A stretch of 64,000 nt of DNA from NCBI GenBank assembly GCA_963700475.1, contig CAVOXR010000008.1, forward strand, positions 124,001 through 188,000, read 5' to 3'. Positions 25,825 to 34,229 of this stretch are shown here, in pieces. The notes under the pieces are model-generated. The model saw only the letters and a list, made by a program, of their open reading frames with translations, was not told the DNA's origin and did not search any database. The DNA comes from Prado023 sp963700475 (lineage in GTDB: Bacteria > Actinomycetota > Actinomycetes > S36-B12 > CAIYMF01). Each line of letters opens with the position of its first letter. Within the stretch, counting starts at the first letter, position 1. The position numbers and the translations under genes were made by a program.

Positions 25825-26886
25825 ATGGCAGCCATCAACGCTGAAGGCCTGGTCAAGGTGTTCCCGAGCCGATCGGGCGAGGTCCGTGCGCTCGACGGTG
25901 TGGACCTCGAGGTCCCGACGGGGTCGGTGCTGGGGCTGCTCGGGCCGAACGGTGCGGGCAAGACCACGGCCGTCCGCATCCTCACCACCCTGCTCACCCC
26001 CGACGCCGGGCGGGCCACGGTCAACGGCATCGATGTCGCCACCGACCCCCAGGGCGTGCGCCGCTCGATCGGGCTGTCCGGCCAGTACGCGGCCGTCGAC
26101 GAGTACCTCACAGGCCGGGAGAACCTGGTGATGGTGGGTCGGCTCTACCACTTCGACATGGCCCAGTCGCGGACCCGTGCAACCGAGCTGCTCGAGCAGT
26201 TCGACCTGGTGGAGGCCGCCGACCGCCCGGCGAAGACCTACTCCGGCGGCATGCGACGGCGGCTGGATCTCGCCGGGGCGCTGGTGGCCCGACCACCCAT
26301 CATCTTCCTGGATGAACCCACGACGGGCCTCGACCCACGCAGCCGGATCGGCCTGTGGGAGGTCATCGAGGGGCTCGTCGCCCAGGGGACGACCGTCCTG
26401 CTGACCACCCAGTACCTGGACGAGGCCGACAAGCTGGCCGACTCGATCGCCGTCGTCGATCGCGGCCGCGTGATCGCCCGGGGGACCTCCGACGAGCTCA
26501 AGGCCCAGGTGGGCGGTGAACGGCTGGCGGTCACGGTCGCCGCGGGCCAGGTCTGGGACGCGCGCGAGGTCCTGGCCGGGCTGGCCAACGGCGTGATCGA
26601 CGTCGATGAGCACTCCCGTCAGCTCGTCGCCCCGGTGGCGGGGGGTGCCACCGCCCTCCTGGAGGCGGTCCGCGCCTTCGATGAGAAGGGCGTGCACATC
26701 CTCGACATCGGCATCCGGCGGCCCACCCTCGATGACGTGTTCCTCGAGCTCACCGGGCGCCATGCGGAGGACGACGAGGCCTCCGCTGCCGCGTCCGCGC
26801 CCGTCGGTGGCGCCCCCGGGACAGCGCCCACGTCGACCGCCGCAGGCCCACTGAACGCCGACACGAGGGAGGGGACCAGCCGATGA
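25825..26886 (+). CDS. ABC exporter ATPase, DrrA-like
   Basis: The ATG at 25825 (MAAINAEGLVKVF) is chosen by family alignment. The 353-residue protein has Walker A (GPNGAGKTT), Q-loop (SGQYAAVDEYLTGRENL), signature (YSGGMRRRLDLA) and Walker B (IIFLDEPTTGLDP). The C-terminal extension (RRPTLDDVFLELTGRHAE) is that of the DrrA/daunorubicin-resistance branch, and a Ser/Ala/Pro-rich tail follows. It powers the permease encoded next, with which it overlaps by 4 bases (ATGA). The substrate could be a lipid, a drug or an endogenous metabolite. Confidence 0.93.
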   Translation: MAAINAEGLVKVFPSRSGEVRALDGVDLEVPTGSVLGLLGPNGAGKTTAVRILTTLLTPDAGRATVNGIDVATDPQGVRRSIGLSGQYAAVDEYLTGRENLVMVGRLYHFDMAQSRTRATELLEQFDLVEAADRPAKTYSGGMRRRLDLAGALVARPPIIFLDEPTTGLDPRSRIGLWEVIEGLVAQGTTVLLTTQYLDEADKLADSIAVVDRGRVIARGTSDELKAQVGGERLAVTVAAGQVWDAREVLAGLANGVIDVDEHSRQLVAPVAGGATALLEAVRAFDEKGVHILDIGIRRPTLDDVFLELTGRHAEDDEASAAASAPVGGAPGTAPTSTAAGPLNADTREGTSR

Positions 26887-27689
26887 GCGCCCTGGGGCAG
26901 ACGCTGTCCGACACCCGCACCATCACGTGGCGCAACGTCACGCGCCTGCGTCGTCAGCCGGACTCGATCGTCTTCGGGATCATCCAGTCGATCATGTTCG
27001 TGCTGCTGTTCGCGTTCGTCTTCGGCGGCGCGATCGAGGTTCCCGGCGGTGGGGACTACACCGACTACCTCATGGGCGGAATCTTCGTGCAGACCGTGGC
27101 CTTCACCTGCGCCACGACCTGCATCGCCATGGCCGACGATCTGTCCCGGGGGCTGTTCGACCGGTTCCGCTCCCTGCCGATGGCCAGGTCCGCGGTTCTC
27201 GCGGGGCGGACCTTCGCCGACCTCGCGTTCGCTGGGGTCACCACGGCGGCCATGGCCCTGACCGGGCTCCTCGTGGGCTGGCGGACTGACGCCCCGGCCG
27301 TGAGCGTGATCGGCGCCTTCGCCCTGCTGGCGCTGTTCGCGTACTCGTTCCTGTGGATCGGCGCCGTCATCGGCCTGTCGGTGCGCAGCGTCGAGGTGGC
27401 CCAGACCGCCGGGCTCATCTGGCTGTTCCCTCTGACCTTCCTGTCCAACGCGTTCGTCCCGCTGGAGACCATGCCCACCTGGCTGCAGCCCGTGGCGGCA
27501 TGGAACCCGATCAGCGCCGTGGCCGCTGCGGTGCGCGAGCTCTTCGGCAACGTCCCGCCCAACTACCAGGCCCCGGACTACTGGCCCTTGCAGAACCCCG
27601 TCCTGGCCTCGGTCCTCTGGTGCCTACTTCTCCTGGCGATCTTCATGCCCCTGGGCGTCGCCCGGTACCGCAGGGCCGCCGCCCGCTGA
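26883..27689 (+). CDS. ABC-2 type exporter permease, DrrB-like
   Basis: The 268-residue protein has six hydrophobic helices and the ABC-2 permease motif near helix 5 (WLFPLTFLSNAFVPLETMPTWLQPVAAWNPISAV). It starts in a 4-base overlap with the ATPase gene, so they form one exporter. The last 66 bases overlap the 3' end of the convergent YbhN-like gene. Confidence 0.92.
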   Translation: MSALGQTLSDTRTITWRNVTRLRRQPDSIVFGIIQSIMFVLLFAFVFGGAIEVPGGGDYTDYLMGGIFVQTVAFTCATTCIAMADDLSRGLFDRFRSLPMARSAVLAGRTFADLAFAGVTTAAMALTGLLVGWRTDAPAVSVIGAFALLALFAYSFLWIGAVIGLSVRSVEVAQTAGLIWLFPLTFLSNAFVPLETMPTWLQPVAAWNPISAVAAAVRELFGNVPPNYQAPDYWPLQNPVLASVLWCLLLLAIFMPLGVARYRRAAAR

Positions 27690-28890
27690 CGGATCCGCCG
27701 CTGCCGGACGGGCGCTCGAGGTCTCGGAGTCCCACCCGCCGTCGGACTCCGAGTCACGGTTGACCGTGGTCACGGTGTCCCTGCGAACCCGGAAGCGCCA
27801 GACGAAGAACATCACGCAGCCGATCAGCATGGGCATGATCCACGTGTCCACCCGGTACAGCGTGAGGGCGGCCGTCAGCTGCGACTGCTGGGTCTCGCTC
27901 GTGATGCCGAGGATGGACGACAGCTGCGGGACGATCAACGCGTTGAGGCCCGGGACCGGCAGGACGTTGAGGACCATCACGAGTCCGCTGGCCAGGAGCA
28001 CGGCAGCCGGGGAGACCTCGGAGCTGTCCAGGCCGCTGAAGCGCAGGCAGAGCCCCAGGACCAGGGCATTGCCCAGTCCCCACGCCAGGTTCGAGGCGAG
28101 CAGGGACCACCGATTCGACTTCGGCCGTCCCCCGGGTCTTCTGGCCGAAGTCAATGACGATCTGCTCGATGTCCTTGGAAGGCGTCCGGTGGAACCGCCT
28201 CATGGTCCAGGTCACCAGTGAGTTGGTCCACCGGCCCACGGCGTGCGCGGTCACGTCGCTGATGATGATCCGCCTGATCAGGTAGGCGACCGCGAAGAAC
28301 GCGGCCGTGTACCCGAGGAACCACCACAGCGAGTCCGTCGTTCCCTGACCGGCAAGCAGGATGGCCGCCAGTCCGACGATCGGCATGAAGAAGATGGCCA
28401 AGTACCTCAGGACCATCGCGATCAGGACCGAGGTCGCGGATTGCTCGTCGGTGAATCCATACGTCCGGTACATGGAGAAGCGGATCACGTAGTCCCCCGG
28501 AGGCGGGATGACGAACGCCGTCATCTGGCCTGTGGCGGAGGACTCGAAGCCCTGGTAGAGCCGCAGCCCCGGCAGGGAGGCCTTGGCAGCCCAGCCCAGC
28601 AGCACCATCACCAGCACCCCGGCCAGTCCCAGGACGACGAGCTGCTCCCACGTCAGCGCGGTGATGGCGGCCCAGACCTCGTCCCAGTCGATCTGCGAGG
28701 GCAGGACAACGAAGAACGCGTAGTAGAGCAGGGCGAGCAGGATGATGGCGCCGACCAGCTTGACGAAGCGCTTGTTGCGCACGATCCGGGAGATCGGCCC
28801 CCGCTTCGGTGCGATCTCAGTGCTGTCGGCCCCGTCGGCCCCGTCGGTGCTGGCCGCGCTGCCGGCGCCGGCGTCTGGCTCTGAGGTCAT
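27624..28890 (-). pseudogene. YbhN/LPG-synthase-TM-type membrane protein, single +1 frameshift
   Basis: The ATG at 28890 has a GGGAGGAGG ribosome site. The N-terminal ~250 codons (FVKLVGAIILLALLYYAFFVVLP, GLAGVLVMVLLGWAAKASLPGL, FVIPPPGDYVIRFSMYRTYGF) read to KDIEQIVIDFGQKTRG. The remainder (RPKSNRWSLLASNLAWGLGNALVL, VLNVLPVPGLNALIVPQ) continues in another frame. Removing one base from the five-G run (28129-28133 on the plus strand is CCCCC) joins them exactly. Joined, it is a ~420-residue flippase-like protein of the lysylphosphatidylglycerol-synthase TM family (UPF0104). Its substrate is unknown. A homopolymer base-call error is the most likely cause. Confidence 0.75.
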
Positions 28891-29133
28891 CGCGCCTCCT
28901 CCCGCTGTGGACCCCCGGCAGCCATGATCGAGCCGGGCGGCGGCCAACCCTGCGCCAGGGGGCGCAGAACATGTCGACCGTAGCAGCGACCGGGTGGACT
29001 GCCGCGCGTCGCGTCTCCGGCGCGCCGCGCTCGGTGCGCGCCGCAGGGCGTGGGAATCCTCGCGGCAGTAGTCTCGTTGAACCTGACGGCCAGCCGGTCG
29101 CGAGAGGCGCCGGCTCGAGGTGAGGGAGAAGTC

Positions 29134-30030
29134 GTGACAGCGGGGTCCTACCGACTCGAGCCAGACCGCCCGGAGCTGGGCGCACCGGTGCTGGTCCATG
29201 GGCTGACCGGCTTCATGGACGCGGGAGGAGCCAGCCGTCTGGCGATCCAGCACCTGCTCGACTCCTGTGAGCACACTCGCGTGGCCACGTTCGATATCGA
29301 CTCCCTGTTCGACTACCGCGGTCGCCGGCCACGGACTGTGTTCGACTCCGACCACTACGAGTCCGTGGCCATGCCCGAGCTGGTCGTCGATGCGGCGGTC
29401 GACGAACGCGGCGAGAGGTTCCTGGTCCTGCACGGGTCCGAGCCAGACGCTGCATGGGGTGCGGTCAGCAGCGGGATCATCCGACTGACAGAAGCCCTGG
29501 GCGTGCGGTTGGTCGTGGGGATGCACGCCATCCCCTGGCCGGCCCCGCACACGCGGCCCATCAACGTGACCGTGCATGCCAATGACCCCACCCTCACCGT
29601 CGGTGCGCAGCCCTGGGTTGGCTCCCTCGAGGTGCCGGGGAGCCTGGCTGCCCTCCTCGAGCTCCGGCTCGGCGAGCAGGACCGGCCCGCGATGGGTTTC
29701 GCCGCGCACGTGCCCCACTACCTCGTGCAGGCGGAGTTCCCGCGGGGGGCCCTGGCCCTCCTGCAGTCGCTGGCCACGGCGACGGGCATGGCCGTCCCTC
29801 TCGACGAGCTGCGTGAGGCCGCCGAGGAGTCCGACGCCGACATCTCCATCCAGATCGCGTCCAACCCGGAGAACATGGAGGCGGTCACCACCCTCGAGGA
29901 GCAGTACGACGCGATGATGGCCAGTCGGGCCAACCAGCCGGCCGGATCCGACGCGCTGCCCTCCGACACCGACATCGCAGCCCAGGTGGAGGCCTTCCTC
30001 GCCCAGCTCGACCAGGGCGATCCGCAGTGA
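29134..30030 (+). CDS. PAC2-family protein
   Basis: The GTG at 29134 is chosen because AGGGAGAA lies at 29123-29130. The 298-residue protein shows the PAC2 (proteasome assembly chaperone-like) fold: LVHGLTGFMDAGGASRLAIQHLL at the start, DSLFDYRGRRP, VVGMHAIPWPAPHTRP mid-chain, and VPHYLVQAEFPRGALALLQSL. PAC2 proteins are conserved in Actinobacteria, including those without a proteasome; their role is unclear. The GTG of the next small gene overlaps its stop. The region 28891-29133 is shared with the divergent YbhN-like gene and must hold both promoters. Confidence 0.8.
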   Translation: MTAGSYRLEPDRPELGAPVLVHGLTGFMDAGGASRLAIQHLLDSCEHTRVATFDIDSLFDYRGRRPRTVFDSDHYESVAMPELVVDAAVDERGERFLVLHGSEPDAAWGAVSSGIIRLTEALGVRLVVGMHAIPWPAPHTRPINVTVHANDPTLTVGAQPWVGSLEVPGSLAALLELRLGEQDRPAMGFAAHVPHYLVQAEFPRGALALLQSLATATGMAVPLDELREAAEESDADISIQIASNPENMEAVTTLEEQYDAMMASRANQPAGSDALPSDTDIAAQVEAFLAQLDQGDPQ

Positions 30031-30233
30031 ATCCGCCGGGTCCTCAGCCGGAGGGCTCCGATTCCCCGATCACCGAGGCTGAGGAATCGGCACCTCGGCG
30101 GTTGACGTTGGGGGATCCCCTCGACGGTCGAGCGGCCGAGGACCGGCCCGAGTCGTGGGGTGAGCGCGGCGAGTCCGAGTCCGACCGGTTGGCCCACTAC
30201 CGCACGGAGACCCCGCCGCACCACGGAGGTTGA
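30027..30233 (+). CDS. Small acidic hypothetical protein following PAC2
   Basis: The GTG at 30027 overlaps the PAC2 stop (GTGA), giving a 68-residue hydrophilic protein rich in Glu, Pro, Ser and Arg (PQPEGSDSPITEAEESAPRR, DPLDGRAAEDRPESWGERGE). It is probably disordered. The segment ESWGERGESESDRLAHYRTETPPHHGG resembles the short tails encoded next to PAC2 genes in other Actinobacteria. No function can be assigned. Confidence 0.55.
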   Translation: MNPPGPQPEGSDSPITEAEESAPRRLTLGDPLDGRAAEDRPESWGERGESESDRLAHYRTETPPHHGG

Positions 30234-30393
30234 TCGCCGCCGTTCGGCCGCCGATGTCGCGCCGGAATGGAGCGCTGCATGCTGCGCCGGTGCGCGACGG
30301 CGGTCGATACGAGCGACTGCTAGTGTCCTGCCCGCGTCCCGGGGCGTCCCCCGAGCCAACTCTTGTCAGCCGTACGCCGTGAGGAGCACGTCA

Positions 30394-30816
30394 ATGGGCA
30401 TGTTCAGCGAGTTCAAGGAATTCATCAACAAGGGCAACATGCTCGGCATCGCCGTCGGGTTCGTGATGGGTGCGGCGTTCACGGCCGTCGTCACGGCACT
30501 GGTGGACAACGTCATCATGCCGATCACGGCGATCCCGTTCGGTACGCCGAACTTCGACCAGGCGCTGATCCTCACGATCAACGGAGCTGAGATCAAGTTC
30601 GGGGCGTTCCTCACCGCCCTCGTGACCTTCGTGCTCATCGCTGTGGTCATCTTCTTCATCGTCAAGGCCTACGCGAAGGCCTTCGACCAGGAGGTCGCGG
30701 GGGCAAAGAACGAGGTCGGCCTCCTCACTGAGGTGGTCGAGGAGCTCAAGGGCATGCGCGCCGAGCTCGCCACCAACACCCCCGGCAGCGACCCCGGGTC
30801 GGATCCGGGCGCCTGA
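30394..30816 (+). CDS. mscL: Large-conductance mechanosensitive channel MscL
   Basis: The ATG at 30394 follows GAGGAG. The 140-residue protein begins with the amphipathic helix FSEFKEFINKGNMLGIAVG and TM1 (GFVMGAAFTAVVTALVDNVIMPI, with the conserved gate glycines and DNVIMP). The periplasmic loop follows, then TM2 (FLTALVTFVLIAVVIFFIVKAY), and a cytoplasmic helix (LLTEVVEELKGMRAELA). It releases osmolytes under hypo-osmotic shock. It is convergent with the SAF-domain gene and they share a terminator. Confidence 0.95.
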   Translation: MGMFSEFKEFINKGNMLGIAVGFVMGAAFTAVVTALVDNVIMPITAIPFGTPNFDQALILTINGAEIKFGAFLTALVTFVLIAVVIFFIVKAYAKAFDQEVAGAKNEVGLLTEVVEELKGMRAELATNTPGSDPGSDPGA

Positions 30817-30859
30817 CCTGCACTGCGCTGGATCAGCGCTGGCGCTCCATGCACGGGCA

Positions 30860-30898
30860 GGCCCCGGTCGGCAGCCCATGGGGCTGTCAGCCGGGGCC
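30860..30898. terminator. Bidirectional terminator between mscL and the SAF-domain gene
   Basis: GGCCCCGG (30860-30867) pairs with CCGGGGCC (30891-30898), and inside it CAGCCC pairs with GGGCTG. The hairpin has two stacked stems and overlaps the last codons of the minus-strand gene. Confidence 0.6.
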
Positions 30899-31573
30899 GA
30901 GGTGCATCAGGTAGCCCAGGCTCGCGCGCCCCTGTGCCCCTGCGATCGCCAGACCCGCGCCCCGATCGGCGGCGAGCATCACGAGGGGGCTCTGGTCCTC
31001 GGTTGACGGCTGACCTCCGAGGAGGCCGCCCGACCCCTGATCCGGCCAGATGACCGCCAGCACCAGGATGTCCGAGGCGACCAACTCGGCCGAGGCGAAC
31101 GGTGCCGCACCTTCGGGACCGGGCCCCGAAGCGGCGACCACATCCACGCGCTGTCCAGCGGAGAGCAGAGCGGCAGCCCCGGCATCAGCGAACCGAACCG
31201 GCACGGGCATCGTGCCCGGGGGCACTGTCCATTCGGGGAGGTCCGTGAGCCTGTGGCCGGCCAACGCCTCGCCGCGCGACACCGGTGCGGCCAGGGCCCG
31301 CCCCAGGAAGTTGCCGGGATCGTTGCTCGTCCCGGCGGGAAGCACCCCGGCCGGGACCTGGGCGACGGCGAGGTCGCCCGCGACCAGCGAGTGTCCTGCG
31401 GACAGGTCAGTGGTCGCCACGACGACGCCGCGGGTGGCCGGGGTCGGTGGCTGCAGGGCCATCCCGAGGGCCGCGATGGATGCCGCCGCAGCCACACCTG
31501 CCAGAAGGCGACGGTGTCGTCGGAGGAGTCGAGCCGCATCGGGGCGTGATGAGCTCCGGTTCGATCTGGCCAC
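30887..31573 (-). CDS. SAF-domain (CpaB/RcpC-like) membrane protein
   Basis: The GTG at 31573 (VARSNRSSSRPDAARLLRRH) is the likely start; the frame is open further upstream without similarity. The 228-residue protein has one N-terminal membrane helix (LLAGVAAAASIAALGMAL) and a SAF domain (VVVATTDLSAGHSLVAGDLAVAQVPAGVLPAGT). The rest resembles the C-terminal part of CpaB-like proteins, which act in Flp pilus assembly. No other pilus genes are nearby. This gene is regularly found between mscL and the FmdB-like gene in Actinobacteria, so it may have a different role there. Confidence 0.75.
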   Translation of the reverse strand: MARSNRSSSRPDAARLLRRHRRLLAGVAAAASIAALGMALQPPTPATRGVVVATTDLSAGHSLVAGDLAVAQVPAGVLPAGTSNDPGNFLGRALAAPVSRGEALAGHRLTDLPEWTVPPGTMPVPVRFADAGAAALLSAGQRVDVVAASGPGPEGAAPFASAELVASDILVLAVIWPDQGSGGLLGGQPSTEDQSPLVMLAADRGAGLAIAGAQGRASLGYLMHLGPG

Positions 31574-31759
31574 GTGACCCCCGCCCCGCTCTGATGGCGC
31601 CTGCTCTGTTCGCGGGCGGCCCGTGCCACCGGCAGGGGGACCGTACGAGAGATCGACGGGATCGACCAGCGGTTGTCCACAGGCGTGCATCTCCCGGCGT
31701 CGACAGCGGGAGGGGTCACGCACACCGACGCCCCCGTCGCCCCTGACGCCGGGACGCGA

Positions 31760-31786
31760 TTAGCACTCAGCGCCCGTGAGTGCCAG
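31760..31786. promoter_or_regulatory. CIRCE-like HrcA operator upstream of the FmdB-like gene
   Basis: TTAGCACTC, a 9-base spacer, then GAGTGCCAG. The left arm and spacer match the CIRCE consensus (TTAGCACTC-N9-GAGTGCTAA) exactly and the right arm matches at 7 of 9 positions. A possible -10 (CAGAAT, 31784-31789) overlaps the right arm, so binding would repress the plus-strand gene starting at 31834. Confidence 0.7.
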
Positions 31787-31833
31787 AATGGGAGCCTGTC
31801 AGAGCCATGATGGCCGCGGTGAAGAGGGTGAGT

Positions 31834-32181
31834 ATGCCGACCTACGAGTACATGTGCACCAGCTGCAACACCCCGCTGGAGGTCGTGCAGTCGATCCACG
31901 AGCCGTCGCTCACCGACTGCCCGTCCTGCGAGGACGGCCGACTGCGCAAGGTGTTCGGCAACGTCGGCGTGGTGTTCAAGGGCAGCGGCTTCTACCGCAC
32001 AGACAGCCGGGGCAAGTCCTCAGCGACGTCCCCGCCCACCCCCAAGGCGGAGTCGAAGAAGTCCTCCGAGGCCGGCACCTCGTCCTCAACAAGCGGCTCC
32101 TCCGGGTCGTCGTCCGGCTCCAGTTCTGGCTCGGACTCGGGTTCGGGGTCGAAGACGTCCTCGACTCCCGCTGCGTCCTGA
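31834..32181 (+). CDS. FmdB/CxxC_CxxC_SSSS-type zinc-ribbon protein with Ser-rich tail
   Basis: The ATG at 31834 gives the family start MPTYEYMCTSCNTPLEVVQS. The zinc ribbon uses C8-x2-C11 and C30-x2-C33 (DCPSCEDG), followed by LRKVFGNVGVVFKGSGFYRTD, which is the classic end of the family domain. The C-terminal 55 residues are low-complexity Ser/Gly/Lys-rich. FmdB was named from the formamidase operon of Methylophilus; most members are uncharacterised. The CIRCE-like element at 31760 suggests heat-shock (HrcA) control. Confidence 0.85.
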   Translation: MPTYEYMCTSCNTPLEVVQSIHEPSLTDCPSCEDGRLRKVFGNVGVVFKGSGFYRTDSRGKSSATSPPTPKAESKKSSEAGTSSSTSGSSGSSSGSSSGSDSGSGSKTSSTPAAS

Positions 32182-32206
32182 CCCACCGGTCGGGCCCCCG
32201 CGCGGC

Positions 32207-32893
32207 TCAGCGGGCCAGCCGCACGTACTGGGTCGGCGTGAGCACGGCGGACATCAGCTGATCGTGGTCCTCGCGGGGCACGGCTCCGGCGGGGAGCACC
32301 TCGCTGTCGCGCACCACCGCCACGACTCGCACGGCCGCTGCTGACGGGTCGGATCCAGACGGACCGCCCCCCTCCCGGGGAGCCACCGCCATGGCCGCCA
32401 GCCCGGCCAGGAGGCGGTCGTAGTAGCCCCCGCCCTGCCCGAGCCGAGCGCCGTTCCTGTCGACGGCAAGCGCCGGGACCAGGACCGTCCGCACCTCCCA
32501 TGCCAGCAGTGCCGCGGCGCCCGAACCGACGACCTCGCCGGCCGGGACCTCGATCGGGTACCGCCCCTCGGGCCGGTAGTTCCCGTCGTCGAGTGCCCAG
32601 TCGAGTTCCCTCCCGGCGCGTGGGATGGGCAGCAGGACCACCCCTCCCGCGTCGCGAACAGCGTCACGTATCGCGGCCACGTCCGGCTCGCCGGGAGCGG
32701 CGATGTACGCAGCGATCGCGACCGCCCCGACTTCGTCCTGGGTGCCATCCCCGTCGAGCAGCCCGGCGGCTCGCGCAACCGCAAGCAGTCCGGCGCGTTC
32801 CTGCGCCCCGGCTGCCGCGCCGACGGCCTGCGACCGAGCGGCGCGGATCCGCGCCCGCAGGTCCGACTTCGAGTCAGCCACGGACGCGATCAT
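32207..32893 (-). CDS. 5-formyltetrahydrofolate cyclo-ligase
   Basis: The 228-residue protein has the ATP/phosphate-binding motif RLGQGGGYYDRLL (about residue 163), the N-terminal SDLRARIRAARS helix, and the substrate-pocket stretch GVVLLPIPRAGRELDW. It converts 5-formyl-THF plus ATP to 5,10-methenyl-THF and so recycles a dead-end folate. The ATG at 32893 is divergent from moeA, and the intervening 127 bp holds no recognisable galU, which usually occupies this gap. Confidence 0.9.
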   Translation of the reverse strand: MIASVADSKSDLRARIRAARSQAVGAAAGAQERAGLLAVARAAGLLDGDGTQDEVGAVAIAAYIAAPGEPDVAAIRDAVRDAGGVVLLPIPRAGRELDWALDDGNYRPEGRYPIEVPAGEVVGSGAAALLAWEVRTVLVPALAVDRNGARLGQGGGYYDRLLAGLAAMAVAPREGGGPSGSDPSAAAVRVVAVVRDSEVLPAGAVPREDHDQLMSAVLTPTQYVRLAR

Positions 32894-33020
32894 GCACCAC
32901 TGCCGGTCGTGGGGGAACTGGGGCGGTTATCGTGCGTGGCATGACGATGCTCGAGGACCGCGCCGCGCAGCCCGGCCACACGGTGCGCGACGGTGTCGAG
33001 CGTCGTGGCAGGCAGGGCTG

Positions 33021-34229
33021 ATGCGCACCGTTGACGAGCACCTGGCCGAGGTCCTGGCACACGCGAAGGCCCTTGAGTCCCTGGACGTCTCACTCCTGGA
33101 ATCCCGAGGATGCCTGCTGGCCGCGCCGGTGACCGCGCCGTGGGCGGTCCCGCCGTTCGACTCCGCGGGCACCGACGGGTACGCCGTGATCGCTGCCGAC
33201 ATCGCCACAGCCACGACCTCTGCGCCGATCACGATGCCGGTCACCGATGACGTCCCCGCGGGCTACCGCTCCAGCCACCCGATCGCGACGGGCACGGCCA
33301 TCCGGATCGGGTCGGGCGCGCCGCTCCCGTCGGGGGCGACGGCGGTCGTCCCGTTCGACCTGACCGACGGCGGGATGCCGACCGTGTCGATCCATCGTGC
33401 CGTGGCCCCCGGTCACGGGGTCCGCAGGGCCGGGGAGGAGCTCGACCCGGGCCAGGCGGTCCTCCCCGAGGGCGCGCTCGTGGGCGCCCGGGAGGTGGCG
33501 CTGCTGGCCTCCGTGGGGCAGTCCCGGGTGACGGTCCGGCCCCGACCTCGGGTCGTGGTCATGAGCACCGGCACCGAGCTCATCGAGCCGGGCGCACCGA
33601 TGACGCCCGGGCTGATCCCCGACTCCAACGGCTACATGCTCACCGCCGCTGCCCAGGATGCCGGCGCCATGTCGTACCGCGCCGGACCGGTCCGTGACGA
33701 GCAGCGCGCGCTCATGGACACCCTGGAGGATCAGCTGGTGCGCGCCGACCTCATCGTCACGACCGGCGGGGTCACTGCGGGCACCTACGACACCATGAAG
33801 TCCGTCCTGGCGCGCCTGGGATCCGTGGAGTTCACCCGGGTGGCGATGAGCCCGGGGATGGCGCAGGGGCACGGCTACCTGGGGCCGGACAACGTGCCGA
33901 TCTTCACGCTGCCCGGCAACCCGTCGAGCGCGTTCGTCGCCTTCGAGATCTTCGTGCGTCCGGTGATCCGTCGGATGCTGGGCCACCAGCAGGTCTTCCG
34001 CCCGCTGATCCCGGCCCGGCTCACGCACCCGGTCCGCGGCGAGCCCGGCGTGCGCACCTACCTGCGCGGCCACCTCCACGGTGCGGCTGACGAGCGTCTC
34101 ATCACACCGATCTGGGAGCCGGGCCTCATGGGGCTGCGCATGGCCGACAGCCTCATCGTCCTGCCGGAGGCCACAGGCGAGGTCGCCGCCGGCGCGGTGG
34201 TCTCGGTCATGCCACTCGGCAGGTCCTGA
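33021..34229 (+). CDS. moeA: Molybdopterin molybdenumtransferase MoeA
   Basis: The 402-residue protein has the N-terminal MoeA domains (PPFDSAGTDGYAVIAADI, RIGSGAPLPSGATAVVPFD, HGVRRAGEELDPGQAVLPEG) and the MoCF-binding domain (VVVMSTGTELIEPG, SNGYMLTAAAQDAGA, LIVTTGGVTAGTYD, FTLPGNPSSAFVAFEIFV). It inserts molybdate into adenylated molybdopterin. The DGYA, SGA and GGVTxG motifs are intact, apart from the usual S-x-G-x-x-D ending, which reads T-A-G-T-Y-D. In many actinobacteria this gene lies between galU and rimJ, as partly seen here. Stop and next start overlap (TGATG). Confidence 0.92.
   Translation: MRTVDEHLAEVLAHAKALESLDVSLLESRGCLLAAPVTAPWAVPPFDSAGTDGYAVIAADIATATTSAPITMPVTDDVPAGYRSSHPIATGTAIRIGSGAPLPSGATAVVPFDLTDGGMPTVSIHRAVAPGHGVRRAGEELDPGQAVLPEGALVGAREVALLASVGQSRVTVRPRPRVVVMSTGTELIEPGAPMTPGLIPDSNGYMLTAAAQDAGAMSYRAGPVRDEQRALMDTLEDQLVRADLIVTTGGVTAGTYDTMKSVLARLGSVEFTRVAMSPGMAQGHGYLGPDNVPIFTLPGNPSSAFVAFEIFVRPVIRRMLGHQQVFRPLIPARLTHPVRGEPGVRTYLRGHLHGAADERLITPIWEPGLMGLRMADSLIVLPEATGEVAAGAVVSVMPLGRS

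Noticed and set aside
32941..33021. A 26-codon plus-strand frame before moeA
   Set aside because: It has no ribosome site or similarity; kept only as a note on the missing galU.
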